Below, piece by piece: positions 16,311 through 28,792 of a stretch of 64,000 nucleotides of DNA. Both the position numbers and the translations under genes were made by a program. Every line of letters begins with the position of its first letter. Within the stretch, counting starts at the first letter, position 1. Below the pieces are notes generated by a model that worked only from the letters and a program-made list of their open reading frames with translations, had not been told where the DNA came from and searched no databases. The DNA comes from Harmothoe impar (lineage: Eukaryota > Annelida > Polychaeta > Phyllodocida > Polynoidae): NCBI GenBank assembly GCA_947462335.1, contig OX381706.1:19382784-19446783 (forward strand), in the 5' to 3' direction.

Positions 16311-16714
16311 CTGACCTTTTGTTACATGTGTATACAGCTGATAATTGGCATGAATTGTACACAACTTCATCAGGCCTACACTACCATGGTAGAAATCTTG
16401 TTGAATGAGATAGTATGCCCATATACAGCAGGGACTGCACTAACAGAGTTCTGCTATGGTGCCCTATGCCAACTTCTAAATATAATGAGTATTACAAACT
16501 AAACAGAAACAGTGAAACAATATGGTTGGAAACATTTTTATGCCATGATACATGATGCTGTGTGAATATGTGTGAATTTGTGTGAATATGTGTGAGTATG
16601 TGCCACTTCTTGTCCTATGGGGTATGGTGTCATATTGTGCCAATTAGTTCCATAGGACAACAGTCACACAAAGTGCACGTTCCAGAAACTAAGTCAAACT
16701 AATTTGCTGGGTTC

Positions 16715-16965
16715 CCTCACGTCTAACCCCTTCCCTCACGTCCAACCCCCTTCTCTCACGCCCAACCCCCTCCCTCACGCCCAACCCCCTCCCTCACGTC
16801 CAACCCCTTCCCTCACGTCCAACCCCTTCATTCGCGTCCAACCCCTTCTCTCACATTGGTGGTGGACGTGAGGAAATGGTGGTGGACGTGAGGAAATGGT
16901 AGTGGACGTGAGGATGTTGTAGTGGACGTGAGGAAATGGTGGTGGACGTGAGGAAATGGTATAGT
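16715..16965. repeat. Back-to-back inverted minisatellites (CTCACGTCCAACCCC)n and (GGTGGACGTGAGGAAAT)n
   Basis: About seven units containing CTCACGTCCAACCC run to about 16855. They are followed at once by about five units of the inverse word, GGACGTGAGGAAATGGT. The shared core CTCACGTCCA/TGGACGTGAG makes the whole block able to fold into one long hairpin. It lies inside the 5.5-kb insertion block. Confidence 0.75.
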
Positions 16966-17154
16966 GCATCCCTTTTAGACATTTTATTAATTATTATTAT
17001 TTGTTGAATGATATTCTGATCCACCATGAGTTGTAGGACAACGCTTTTCAGTACTTTGATGTGTAGTGGAAACCCTTTTAATAGGATATGAAATAAAATC
17101 CGGGCTGCCGAGTTCAAATCCAATGTTACTGGAAACCAGCCTTTTTATTTTTTA

Positions 17155-17286
17155 TTCTTTATTTTATTTTATTATTATTATTATTTTTTTTTTTTTGGGG
17201 GGGGACTAATTAGAGGGAGAGGTAAGGAGGGGAAGGTCCGGAAGATAAAATAAGAGATAGGGATAAGTAGAATGACAGGTAAGTAT

Positions 17287-17329
<43 letters not shown>

Positions 17330-17330
17330 A
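17155..17330. repeat. A/T-rich, poly-T/G and (GA)n low-complexity tracts
   Basis: A TTTTATTATT-type run, a T/G homopolymer stretch near 17185-17205 and an uninterrupted (GA)n of about 40 bases at 17289-17327 occur together. No gene is present. Confidence 0.85.
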
Positions 17331-17537
17331 AATAAGCTGAATAAACCCTAACATTTGAACGTTATTTAACGTAGTGAAATGACGTAATCCTCACCTAGAG
17401 AAATACGTTTTTTAAACATGTAATAACGTAAGTGTGTTTACTGGGTAACCGCTATTAATCAACCTGTACTTAACAAGGATATCATATACCATTGCATTGT
17501 CGCCGACTATAAGTCGAGTACAATGCATTTCCAGACC

Positions 17538-17725
17538 TGTTACCTGGTACGTACATCCGCCACTAGTGGCGTTCCACCACTGTATTTGTATATAAGGAGC
17601 GCACACTACCGGCTACACACAGAGAGCTGGGTAGGGTACTATAGGTGCACAAGATCGCATACTATATGTACAATAAACCCAAACTACACACCTAATCGCC
17701 GATTGTAGTGTTACTTACTATAGTG
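17538..17725 (+). mobile_element. Candidate solo LTR (Gypsy-type)
   Basis: This roughly 190-bp stretch starts TGTTACCTGGTACG. It has a TATATAAGG promoter-like word at about 17590 and AATAAA at about 17671, and ends near GTAGTGTTACTTA. Start, TATA box, polyadenylation signal and end lie in the order expected for a short LTR. I could not find a clean target duplication or a second copy, so this is tentative. Confidence 0.35.
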
Positions 17726-17784
17726 CATATCAAATCTCAGATATTAGTGTAATGCTAGTTGACGATGGCCAGATATGACATGGT

Positions 17785-19940
17785 GACACATCGAAGATTT
17801 CTTATTTGGCCCGAATTTATGGTTCTAGGCCTAACTACAGTTTCAATTCCTACACTTCGTTCTTACATCTCGTATGACAGCATAGGCCTACTTACCCCAG
17901 GTATTACCAAGTAGTATTTAATAGAGAATATCTTAATGATTAAGTCCTCACTCTGATTCTACCTCTTTTCTGTGTACAAGACGACCCCTAATTTTCTGTC
18001 TGTGTCTTTCTTTGCCTCTCTCTCTCTGGCTCTCGCTGCATGCTCCTCCCCCCTTCTCATTGTCCCTCTCTGGACTCTGTCATCACCTACCACACTGCCT
18101 AGACCTGATGTGTCATTGTCTTGTTAATTTACGACACCGTCCACACAGAACGTGTGAGCTTGTGGTGACAGGCCATCAACTGATGACATGTCCTGTTTAA
18201 AGTTTTGATAACTTCATTATAAACTAATAAAATGTCCGTACAACGAAATCAACTGAGGGCACTGGAATTTTATCTCCCTGCTCCCTTTGAACTATACCAT
18301 AAAACCTCACTTATAAACCTAACTCGCATATTAGCTGTACACCTAACTTTAAGAAATCATATACGTCGTGCCCAGGGCGCGTTAGAATCTTAATTCCTCT
18401 AGATATTTGAAATTAATTGGGTAATTTTCAATTCTGATCACGGTCATTTTAGTACTGTAGTGTAATACATTTTAAACCTCTTGTATAAGCTGGCCCCCAC
18501 TGTATGCCAATTCTATAAACCGCACTGGTGTACTAGCCGCAGCAAATATACATTTTATAATAATCATGCTTTTTTGTTAAAAGTGGAAGGGGTCACAATT
18601 TTTACCGCTGCCCCCAAATCCATCAGCCCCACCCATGTTTATAATAGATAACCACTCCCTTAGTTTCTTTTAACCAGGACGTAGTTGCTAAAATATGACA
18701 TTTGCTGTCATGATGCACTGGTTAACGCAGCCCCTGCGAGTGACTCGCCTTGGCTGCATTGGTGTATCATTCCAGCTCTTTGGGAGTGCATCAACCCTGT
18801 AGGATCGGCATGGTGCTTGAATGCAACACTGGCAAGTTACTCTCCGGAGATGCAGTCATGTATCATGGAGACCAAGTGCATGATCCCTAAAGAGTTAGAT
18901 ACACATGACCCTAGTGGCATTCTAGTCCCCTTTTATACACTTCACGGCAAGGCTGCTCTGCATATGTGAATACACATAAATCGAGACATTTCCCCCCTCA
19001 ATTATAATGATGATGCCTCTGAATGCAATAAATCTCTAAGCCATCGATTTTTGGACGCAAAATGTGACAGTAAGTATAATAACCTTATTCATAATCACTG
19101 ATTACAATATTTAACCATAAGGGCTGCATAGTGCTTAAATGCATTATGCCCTTTATCACCATGATGCATTAATATATAAATAAATGATTAATAATTTAAG
19201 AGCGAGGACTACATTTGATACCATGATTAAGTCTCTACTATTATCATTTTAGAGAAATAGAAATTTCCTAACTTGAGACATGATTCTACAAAAAATATGT
19301 TTATGTCAAGTATGAGGATTTTTCCTGACCAATGTTTTTTACCGATTGGGCAAATTTCTTTTCTTGATAGTTGCCCAATTTTTGCCGGTTTGGCGAGGGA
19401 TTTGGTATGTAGTGTTGGGAGGTAAACACGCCACGTCCACCACAAACATGTTTATACCAAGTAAAGTGAGAGCTATACTTTGTGAGGTCACACCATATAG
19501 TACTTTAAAAGGACATTTTTTCCCTGTGACCTCCCCGACTATTCTCCATGACAAGGCATGCACCAAACTGTTATTTATGTTCCTACTCATACTGTAACTA
19601 AAACCCCCAGGCTATTCTGTTTGACTGTTGTGTTAATTTCTTAAGTCGTTATGTGATGTGATATGGTGGTCTAGACCGATACCGTATTTGTTAATATTAA
19701 TGTCCATGTCCAGATGATTCCTCGCTGTATCATGTTGGGGTTTCTTTAAGGGGAAATTACAGAACCTTCTTATTGTGTATGTGGGTTGCTTAACATTTGA
19801 CGAATAAAGTGGAATAGAAACAATTCATTTCTAGAATATCAGTCGGTAATTATGTTGAATACGGAATGTCTGTTTTTTTCCTATCATTTATCTTAATCAA
19901 AGAACAATCACTAACACATTCTGAGATAAAAAGACAAAAT
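17785..19940. other. Spacer of unit A between genes 1 and 2, repeats only
   Basis: Contents: the CTCTGCTTCT...GACATGTCCTGTTTAAAG segment shared with 9300-9600 and 23510-23820; a degraded GTATAAGCCGCAC repeat (18290-18560); one GACGGCATG-family copy (18676-18900); and DNA colinear with about 30870-31560 (TTTCACGGCAAGGCTGC, ATGATGATGCCT). I see no coding exon. Confidence 0.6.
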
Positions 19941-20029
19941 AATAAGCGGTATAAATATATGTGGATGTCCATGGAAGGACTAAGAACGTATTCAGTGGCC
20001 ATTCGGGACAGACAGACTCACCGAGCACC

Positions 20030-20815
20030 ATGAAGGTCTTCATCATTGCTGCTCTCCTGGCTGTGGCCAGTGCTTCTCTCCATCAACAACACCATGGCCC
20101 CACTGAGGCGGACCAGCCTGCCGGACCTACTGCTGCGGACCAGCCCGTAGGACCCTCCACTGCTGACCAGCCAGGCCAGGCTGCTGGACCTTCGTAAGTA
20201 GAAAACTTTCTTGGATATTTCTTTATCAAAGTACTACTAGATCTGTGAGATTTTGCATATTGTTGTGACCTTAGAAATAAGGTGATATTCAGTTGAAAAA
20301 CAAATGCTTGTTGACAATTACAAGTGAGAACATGAAGAGATAATCCATTACTATTCAAATGATAAGAATTAGGAAATAACATTGAAGAATCTCTCTCTCT
20401 ATCTCTCTTTATTACTGCCCATGTGTATGCGGATTGAGAATTGTCGATTGTTGAGTGAATTGATAGGACAATGATGATATACAATATTTAACACTAAGAG
20501 CAATTCTCATATCAAATCAGAATGTTATGTTTGATTCAAGTTTTATTTCTGTTTAGTGAATATGCCACCAATGCCGCCAATGCCAGGAGGCAACACAAGG
20601 TTAACTACCAGGCCCTTCACTACGGTGCTGGAGTTGGCACTGCTCCTTACTATGGTGTCCCTGGCACTGACCTGAAGGGAGTCCACAATGACGGATACCG
20701 TGGTGGTTATGGTTATGGCCACAACGGTGCCTACCATGGTGCTTACAATGGTGCTTATGGTCATGGTCATGGTTCCTATGGTAATGGACATGGTCATCAT
20801 CATTGGAATGGTTGA
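20030..20815 (+). CDS. Small secreted ADQPAGP / Gly-Tyr-His-rich protein, copy 2
   Basis: Exons are 20030-20193 and 20557-20815, with the same phase-2 intron as the other copies; about 140 aa. The signal peptide is MKVFIIAALLAVASAS. This copy lacks the Trp/Cys-containing stretch after the signal peptide seen in copies 1 and 3 and has a short His-rich HQQHHGPTEADQP start instead. Exon 2 keeps ARRQHK and YYGVPGTDLKGVH, and the tail ends in a His-rich GHGHHHWNG. The TATA box is at about 19950 and AATAAA near 20986. The function is unknown; position and sequence pair it with copy 4. Confidence 0.85.
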
Positions 20816-21269
20816 TTCCGCGAGATGAATTCAGCAACTAATTACAAGGTTGGCGCTCTCCATGGTGGTGACAGTGGGGGATACCATGTTGGTCATTCTG
20901 GAATCACTACTGTCTATCATGCAGTATGTTTCACATGGATAATATTGGTATCAATGTTAGAGTAGCAAAACTGGCTCCAAATGAAAATAAAGTATTCTCC
21001 TGAATACAATCTTTGTGTTCCATACATTTATGTATTTTCCCAATTTACGCCTATATTCTATGGCCTAAATAAAACAACAGTCAAAGGCCAGAAAACAATC
21101 TCTTTTTATCAATGGAACTCTGATCTGGTGACAAATCGAAAATAGTATCTTATTTCCTCTGGATTTATGGTTCTCGGCCTAACTCTAGTTCCAATCGCTA
21201 CACAGTACTTAGTCTAAGAATATACTTACCCCAGATATCACCAAGTAGTATCTAACAGAGAATTCATTG

Positions 21270-21450
21270 ATATCTAACCATGGTGGTTATGGCCATGGGC
21301 ATGGTGGTTATGATCATAGCTCGTATGGTTTATGGACACGGTGGTGTTTATTATTGAGGATGCAGTCAAGATGAAACCAACACCTACATGCACGGTTGAG
21401 GCAATGGTTACAATGATACCTTTCATGGCAGATACAATGGTGGTTTCCAT
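21270..21450 (+). pseudogene. Relic of a Gly-Tyr-His tail exon behind gene 2
   Basis: AACCATGGTGGTTATGGCCATG and following words translate to a broken Gly-Tyr-His pattern like the tail of the secreted-protein genes. There is no upstream conserved block or intact frame. The same relic occurs at 32985-33093 behind gene 4, where the Gypsy element has since split it from its continuation at 38113. Confidence 0.55.
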
Positions 21451-21483
21451 GGTAGTTATCTTTGCTAAGAAATCTATACCTGA

Positions 21484-21490
21484 AGACAGG

Positions 21491-21566
<76 letters not shown>

Positions 21567-21640
21567 GACAGAGAGAGACAGAGAGACAGAGAGACAGAGA
21601 GAGAAAAAAAGGGAGACTGATACCGAGACAGTCAGTGACA
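21484..21640. repeat. (GA)n / (GAGACA)n microsatellite
   Basis: An almost pure GA run of about 75 bases grades into GAGACAGA words. It lies next to the boundary between duplicated units A and B (about 21840). Open frames through it are artefacts. Confidence 0.95.
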
Positions 21641-24600
21641 GAGAGTCAGGTAGAATGAGGGACATATGGAAGAAAGAGAAAAGAAGGGATATAGACAAAC
21701 CGAGTGAGGTAGAGCATTAGGCAAGACAGAGATCATACACACCATGGTTACCAAACAGCCTCTAGGTAGGCAGGACAGAAACCCATGAGACAATGATAAA
21801 GACCTAGTCAATCCCTCTAAAAACCCCATCAACTTCATACATGTAGATACATTTCATCTCATTTTTTTCGTAAATATGTTTCAATATTTATCCATCATTT
21901 CGGGTAGACTACATCTGAAGGTGTATCTCGTACTGATTGGTCATGTGTTGATGTGTACTCTCCTAACATTTCATGGCTATCTGTATTATCTTTAATATAG
22001 ACTATTTAAAATCGACATATTTTGACATTAGGCCACACTTCTTTTTTTGAGGGGGAATATATATAGAAGAGTTGGCTAAAATTTTATTGGGGGTTTGATG
22101 TTACATCGAAGTAGTGGAGGGAAATAGTAGTTGTTGTGATGTTTAAACCAAACTGTTCATCTACCGATGTAGCACATTGTGAATAGAATAAAAGCTGACA
22201 TTTTCATGAAAAAAAAGAAAACTATTTAAAATATATATTTTCTTTAATGCTGGTAGGTATTGATATACGGAAGTAAGATTAACATATGGAATGTCACATT
22301 AACATGGGAATTTAAGGCTATTTCATTAATCGTGGATAACTCTAATGTGCATAACATGTACATTGTATATTTATAAGCTCATCTTAATTTCACGTGCTAG
22401 ATATACAACCTATAATGTATCATTCAGATTTCAAATCTTTTCATTTTCTTTCAATGGTCATCAGAATCATTTCAGCATCTGGTCGTGGAAGATGTTGTAC
22501 CCATCACATGGTCATTCATTTGTACATTATGTGTATTTACGCTGCATTTATGATCAATAAAATGTAAAAGGGAAACGAATGAGCTCTTTGTCACTACACC
22601 ACAATTACGGGGCACAATTTCTGACCATTACTTTACTTGGAAGGGAGAATTGGGATGCAATATTGGGAAAGTTTGGTTTCTCTTAAATAGTCGATTGGTA
22701 TGACATCATTTTGGGCATAGATGGGAATGAAAAGAAATGAATAAGAATAGTAATAATTACCAGTATGACCTAGAGAGCAAAATCGCCTTTCTGACCATTA
22801 AGTCAGAAATGTTTCTGACCATTCTGTTACTGGGGAGGGAGAATGGGGATGCATCAAGGGTAAAGTTATTTTTTTCTTGAATAGAATATTGATATGACCA
22901 TCAATTGGGATAAATAGAAATTGAAAAAAAGTATGAAAAAGTAGCATTAACTACCAGTATAACCTAGAAAAGAAAAACCCCACACTGACTTGTCAGAAAG
23001 GTGATTTTCTGGTTTAAATGGTACTATACATTAGCAGAATGAGTAGGAATGCTTTTATCCAGAAACACAGAACTTTACTTAGCAAGTGAATAAGAACAAA
23101 AAAATAAAGTTATTATATTCATAATTTGCATATAACGAGCGATTTTGAATCAGATGAGTCCATTTTGAACAGTTGCCATGGTTACTGCATACATGTTTAA
23201 GTAGAACTACTCATCCAATAGTGTCCAACCACACTTGTAGTATACCAATAAAGAAGGATTTCGCCATATGACATATCTATTATTTGGCACCCTTGTTACC
23301 TAAGTTGCATCATGTTCATGAGACTGAGCCTAGTATTCATACAGTGGGATCTGGCCGACTATTCTCTGATTAGGAGTCCATGCTGTTTACTGTTTGTACA
23401 AAAGGAGCCAAAACACTCCCAGTGTTTACCCCTATTACCTAAATTCAAATTACAGTGATCCAAGATGGCTGAAGGTGACACTAGACTCCCTACTAAATAC
23501 TTGGGGCAGCTGTGGAGTTACCTCAGTGTTTTGAGTTCTCACTCTGCTTCTACCTCTTTTCTGTGTACAAGAAGACCACTCCGTTTCTGTCCGTCTCTTT
23601 GTTTGCACCTCTCTCTGGCTCTCCCTACCTGCCTCTACTCTATCCCTCTATATCTACCTGCCTGCTCCCTTCTCATTGTCCCTCTCTGGGCTCTGTCATC
23701 ACCTACCACACTACCTAGACCTGATGTGTCATTGTCTTGTTAATTTACGACATCATCAACACAAAACGTGTGAGCTTGTGGTGACAGGCCATTAACTGAT
23801 GACATGTCCTGTTTAAAGTTTTGATTACATTATAAACTAATAAAATGTCTGTACAAAGAAATCCTTGGGACCGGCATGAATAGGAGGTGGTCATTTATTA
23901 TCAACAGGGGTCGAGGAGTGACATTTCACACAGAGGTGAACAAGTTTAGTGTTTCCCACACTGAGGACGCTGGCATTAATTTTTTTATCTCCCTGCCCCC
24001 TTTGAACTATACCATTAAACATCACTTATAAGCCTGACTCGCGTATTAGCTACACCCCTAACTTTAAGGAATCATATATGTAGTGTCCAGGGCACATAAG
24101 AATCTTAATTCCCCTTATCAATTGGGTAATTTTCAATTCTGATTATGGCCACTTTAGTACTGTAGTATAATAAATTTGAAAACTCTTGTATAAGCTGGCC
24201 CCTACTGTATGCCAATCCTATACGCCACACTGGTGTACTAGCCGCAGCATATATACGTTTTATAATAATCATGCTTTTTTTTGTTAAAAGTGGAAGGGGG
24301 TCACAACTTTTTACTGCTTCCCCCAAATTAATCAGCCCCACCCCTGTTTATAATAAATAACCACTCCCTTAGTTTGTTTTAACCAGAATTAGGTCAACCA
24401 ATTTAGATGGAAATGTATGGAAATAGTTTTATCTTCATGTTGATCTCCTTGATGAAAAAAAACCTGACCTAACCTTGATCCAGTGAGGTTATAGGTGTTT
24501 AAGCCTTTAAGGACGGCATGTTGCTAAAAGATGACATTTGTCGTCATGATGCACTGGTCAACCTAGTCGTAGCACCTGCGAGTAACTCTCTGGGGTTGCA

Positions 24601-24679
24601 TTGGTGTATCATTCTGGCTCTTCGGGAGTGTATCAAATTTCCTGGCTTAAGAAATCATTCCACAAAAAATATGTTCATG

Positions 24680-25010
24680 GCTGTGTCTCACGACCTTGGG
24701 CCAATGTTTTTGTCTCTGACCGGGTGCCAGCTCTGACCGGGTGCCAGCTCTGACCGGGTGCCAGCTCTGACCGGCCTGAATAAAAACGGGTTATTTAGGG
24801 CAGATGGAGATAGAATTTGGCTGAAAAGGTTAATGGATGTTATAGCTCTTTAAACTAGTCATTAGTTGCCCATTTTTATCATCATTTGCCCTAAATAACT
24901 TGTTTTTATTCAGGCCGGTCAGAGCTGGCACCCGGTCAGAGCTGGCACCCGGTCAGAGCTGGCACCCAGTCAGAGACAAAAACATTGGCCCAAGGTCGTG
25001 AGACACAGCC
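24680..25010. mobile_element. Fold-back MITE with GCTGTGTCTCACGACC termini and internal GACCGGGTGCCAGCTCT repeats
   Basis: The left arm (GCTGTGTCTCACGACCTTGG onward) is mirrored by the right arm ending CGTGAGACACAGC. Each arm also has about three tandem copies of CTGACCGGGTGCCAG or its inverse. TCATG flanks both sides (24675-24679, 25011-25015). Unit A reads ATGTTCATGTCAAGTAAAG at about 10458 without the insertion, so the empty site is known. The element has no coding capacity. Confidence 0.9.
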
Positions 25011-25751
25011 TCATGTCAAGTAAAGTGAGAGCATATAGAACTCTCAATGGACATTTTTTCCCTGTGACCTCCACTACTTTTCTCCATGACAAGGCATGCA
25101 TCTCATCTTGTTACCTGGTATTTAGGCAAAAAAGAAAAGAAAAGTTGTGGTCAGGTAACACAGTCCCAAAAAAATAGGGTAGGTAGGTCGACTTTTATTT
25201 TTATTTTTTACCACTTTTTTCAAGGATTATGAGACAAAATTCCTCCCTTTTTACTTAATTTCAGTAAAAAAATTAAAAGGGCCAAAAAAGTAGGGTCGCT
25301 AGTGATACCTGAACACAACTTTCTTTTTTGGCCTTATGTTTCTACTCCTACTGTATCTAAAAGCCTCAGGCTATTCTGTTTAAGGTTTGAGTTAATTTCT
25401 GTAGTCATTACATGATGTGGCGGCCTGGACCTATACCGTATTTAATAATATTAGTGCCCATGTCCTCACTGTATTATGTTGGGATTTCATTAATGAGAAA
25501 TAACTGAACCACTTTTGTGTGTTCGGGTAACTCAACACTTGCAAACTAGTGTAGAATTGAGACTAGTTACTTATAGCACATCTGACAGTAATTATGCTGA
25601 ATACGGTATGCATCATTCATCTTCATCAATGAACAATCACTCACACATTCTGAGATGAAAAATATGGGTGGTATAAATACAAGTGGATGTCCATGGAAGG
25701 ACTAAGAACGCATTCAGTGGCCAATTGGAACAGATAATCTCACTCATCACG

Positions 25752-26545
25752 ATGAAGGTCTTTATTTTTGCAACTCTCCTGACTGTGGCCAGTGCTTGTC
25801 TTTGGACGAGCACTTGTCCAACCAATGCTGACCAGGCTGCTGGCCCTACTGAGGCCGACCAGCCTGCCGGACCTACCACTGCTGACCAGCCCGCAGGACC
25901 CTCCATTGCTGACCAACCAGGCCAGGCCGCTGGACCTTCGTAAGTAGAAAACTTTGTTTGGTTGTTACAATAGGATCTTTGAGATTTTGCATGTTATTGG
26001 GACCTTAGAAATAGGATAATATTCAGTTGATAACAAATCCTTATTGACAATTACAAGCCAGAATATAAAGATAATCCATTACTGTTCAAATGATAAGAAT
26101 TAGGAAATAACATATTGATGAATCTCTCTCTCTATCGCTCTTTCTGACTGCCAATGTGTGTGCCGATTGAGAATTGTCGGTTGTTGAGTGAATTGATTTG
26201 ACGATGATATATAATATTTAACACTAAGAGCAATTCTCATATCAAATCAGAATGTGATGTTTGATTCAAGTTATATTTCTGTTTAGTGAATATGCCACCA
26301 ACGCCGCCAATGCCAGGAGGCAACACAAGGTTAACTACCAGGCCCTTCACTACGGTGCTGGAGTTGGCACTGCTCCTTACTATGGCGTCCCCGGCACCGA
26401 CCTGAGGGGAGTCCACAACGACGGATACCATGGTGGTTATGGTTATGGCCACAACGGTGCCTACCATGGTGCTAACAATGGTGCTTATGGTTATGGTCAT
26501 GGTTCCTATGGTTATGGACATGGTCGTCCTCATTGGAGTGGTTGA
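25752..26545 (+). CDS. Small secreted ADQPAGP / Gly-Tyr-His-rich protein, copy 3
   Basis: Exons are 25752-25939 and 26287-26545; about 148 aa. The exon-1 product is identical to that of copy 1, including the CLWTSTCPTN stretch with two Cys after the signal peptide. The exon-2 tail is four residues longer (an NDGYHGGYG block) and ends GHGRPHWSG. Differences from copy 1 in coding DNA are few, which supports a recent duplication of the unit. The TATA box is at 25672 and AATAAA at about 26721. The function is unknown. Confidence 0.85.
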
Positions 26546-26999
26546 TTCCACAAGATGAATTAAAAGGCTGGCGTTCTCCATGGTAGTGACAATGGTGGCT
26601 ACCATGTTCTTTATTCTGGAATTGCTACTGTCTATCATGCACTAGCTATGCATCACACGGATACAATTGATAGAATTATTCATAGAATTAACACTGTGTG
26701 GCAGAACTGGCTCCAAATGAAAATAAATGTATTCTCCTGAATACAATATTTGTATTCCTTACATTGATGTTTTTTGCCAACTTACTCCTATATTCTATGG
26801 CCTAAAGAAAACAACAGTCAAAGGCCAGAAAACGATTTCTTTTTATCAATGGAACTCTGATCTGGTGACACATCGAAGATTTCTTATTTGGCCTGAATTT
26901 ATGGTTCTCAGCCGAACTCCAGTTTCAATTCCTACACCTCGTTCTTACATCTTGTATGACAGCATAGGCCTCCTTACCCAAGGTATTACCAGGTAGAAT

Positions 27000-27725
27000 T
27001 TAATAGAGAATATCTTAATGATTGGGCATTTTATCTCCCTGCTCCCTTTGAACTATACCGTAAAACCTCACTTATAAACCTAACTCGTGTATTAGATCCG
27101 AACCTAACTTTAAGAAATTATATATGTAGTCCCCAGGGCGCGTTAGAATCTTAATTCCCCTTCATAATTGAAATTAATTGGGTAATTTTCAATTCTGATT
27201 ATGGCCACTTTAGTACTGTGATATAATACATTTGAGAACTCTTTTATAAGCTGGCCCCCACTGTATGCCAATCCTATAAGCCGCACTGGTGTACTAGCCG
27301 CAGCATATATACCTTTTATGATAATCCTGCTTTTTTTGTTAAAAGTGGAAGGGAGTCACAATGTTTACTGCTGCCCCCAAATCCATCAGCCCCACCCCTG
27401 TTTATAATAAATAACCACTCCCTTAGTTTGTTTTAACCAAAATTAGGTCAACCAATTTAGATGGAAATGTAATGAAATAGTTTTATATTCATGCTGATGT
27501 TCTTGATGAAGAAAAACTCTCACCTAACCATGATCCAGTGAGATTATAGGTGTTCAAGCCTTTAAAGGGGCGGTTCTCCTGCCGTAGATCCAACAGCTTA
27601 GAGTAGAGCATGTCGTTCATAACCAAGTGACCTTTCAGATGTGTCTGTAAACAAGGCCCCAAGCCACCAAAGGCCACTTGGTAGACTGCAGTCAGTCTTG
27701 AGTGTGCTGACAGCCTTCAAACATA
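27000..27725. other. Spacer of unit B, repeats only
   Basis: A degraded GTATAAGCCGCAC repeat (27056-27320) and DNA shared with 18580-18680 and 24300-24500 (AACCACTCCCTTAGTTTG) fill this interval. I see no gene. Confidence 0.6.
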
Positions 27726-28210
27726 CACTGTAAAAAAGTGTTTCTAATTTTTAAACACATTTGCCCAAACATACTAAAGTTGGACACTTTCACTGAATCT
27801 CAGAATCTCAGCACTTTCTTCTGTCAGCAGGTGCAGGGATATGGCTGCTGCTGGTGGTTGAGCCTACAAAAGTGAAATATTGGTGGACAAGGCCAGTTTG
27901 GCTGGCCCACTGGAATATTTTGGACAGCACTATGTACTTATTATTGTTGACATTATCTAAATTGTCATTGATGTCAACCAATACAATGGGTACTTTATTT
28001 GACTAAGGAGAGCCTGTACATAGGCAAAAGCCTGAACAAGGAATAGGAGAATAATACCAGTGGGCTAGATAAACTGCCCTCTCCAACGGTTTTTCATTGT
28101 TGTAGCTCACCCCTCACTGACGGCCATATCCCTACACATAGTTAGAAAAAAGCTTGTCATCAACATGTTTGGGTGAAAGTGTTTAAATTATATTCACATT
28201 TTTTACAGTG
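27726..28210. mobile_element. MITE with CACTGTAAAAAA...TTTTTTACAGTG termini, TA duplication
   Basis: Arms of about 50 bp are inverted: CACTGTAAAAAAGTG, AAACAC and CCCAAACAT on the left; ATGTTTGGGTGAAAGTG and TTTTTTACAGTG on the right. TA flanks both sides (27724-27725, 28211-28212). The 485-bp element has no coding capacity. Confidence 0.85.
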
Positions 28211-28792
28211 TATGGGTGAAGGGTGCAGTGAGTAGTGGGACCAGGTAATCATGCTGTCCTGGCCAAGTGACTTCAGTAGGGGGACCATGAATCAGGCTTT
28301 CCTTGGAATTAAATAGTCTATAAAAGCATAATGAAACTATAGCACCCTATTAGATTTGATGATTACACATTGGCTTCTAGGTATAGACATTGTGTAATGG
28401 TACCATTGTGTATAGATGTTCTTCTTTTACCCAAAATAATAGCATGTGGCCTATTTAAGGGGGAGTATACCGTTTTCTGTGGGCACACTGATGGCAGTCA
28501 GTACACTAATGGGTATCACTACTACTCAATACTATACCACTGGCAGAGTGCAACTGCTGGTAACACCAGTGCAACTTATCTAGGCCAGAGCATTGCTGGG
28601 AGGGAACAACCAGCAAACTATTTGTTGGTTGCCTGAGCCTTTATTCATGGGGTACTGGTGCTGGGGAATACAGGCTCACAGGGCTAGGATATGCCTGCAT
28701 GTTTGAGGTTTCTGTTTGGGGGATTCTAAATATAACTAAGGTGTTATATAAACTTAACAAGGCTGGCCTAGAGGTTTGGATCTAAGGCAGGA

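Larger units (their letters stand above)
12310..17784. mobile_element. 5.5-kb composite insertion behind gene 1 (absent from the paralogous sites)
   Basis: Gene 1 downstream DNA reads GATCTGGT up to 12309 and resumes with TGGTGACACATCG at 17781. Genes 2 and 3 read GATCTGGTGACA(C/A)ATCG without a break (about 21121 and 26857). TGGT is present at both edges (12306-12309, 17781-17784), a possible 4-bp target duplication. Inside are inverted arms: ACCCAGTAAA...AACATCATTTCACTACGT near 12327-12410, and its inverse ACGTAGTGAAATGA...GTTTACTGGGT near 17345-17450. Several smaller elements are nested. I see no transposase, so this is either a non-autonomous TIR element loaded with later insertions or several successive events. 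Confidence 0.6.
21845..26862. repeat. First half of duplicated unit B (paralogous to about 8043-12309)
   Basis: Similarity to unit A begins at GATACATTTCATCTCATTT (8043 and 21845) and runs colinearly to the polyadenylation region of gene 3. About 22620-23325 has no counterpart in unit A. Unit B continues through gene 4 to the Gypsy insertion and at least to 38130. Confidence 0.85.

Noticed and set aside
21332..21838. Glu/Arg and Ser/Leu frames
   Set aside because: They are translations of the (GA)n tract.
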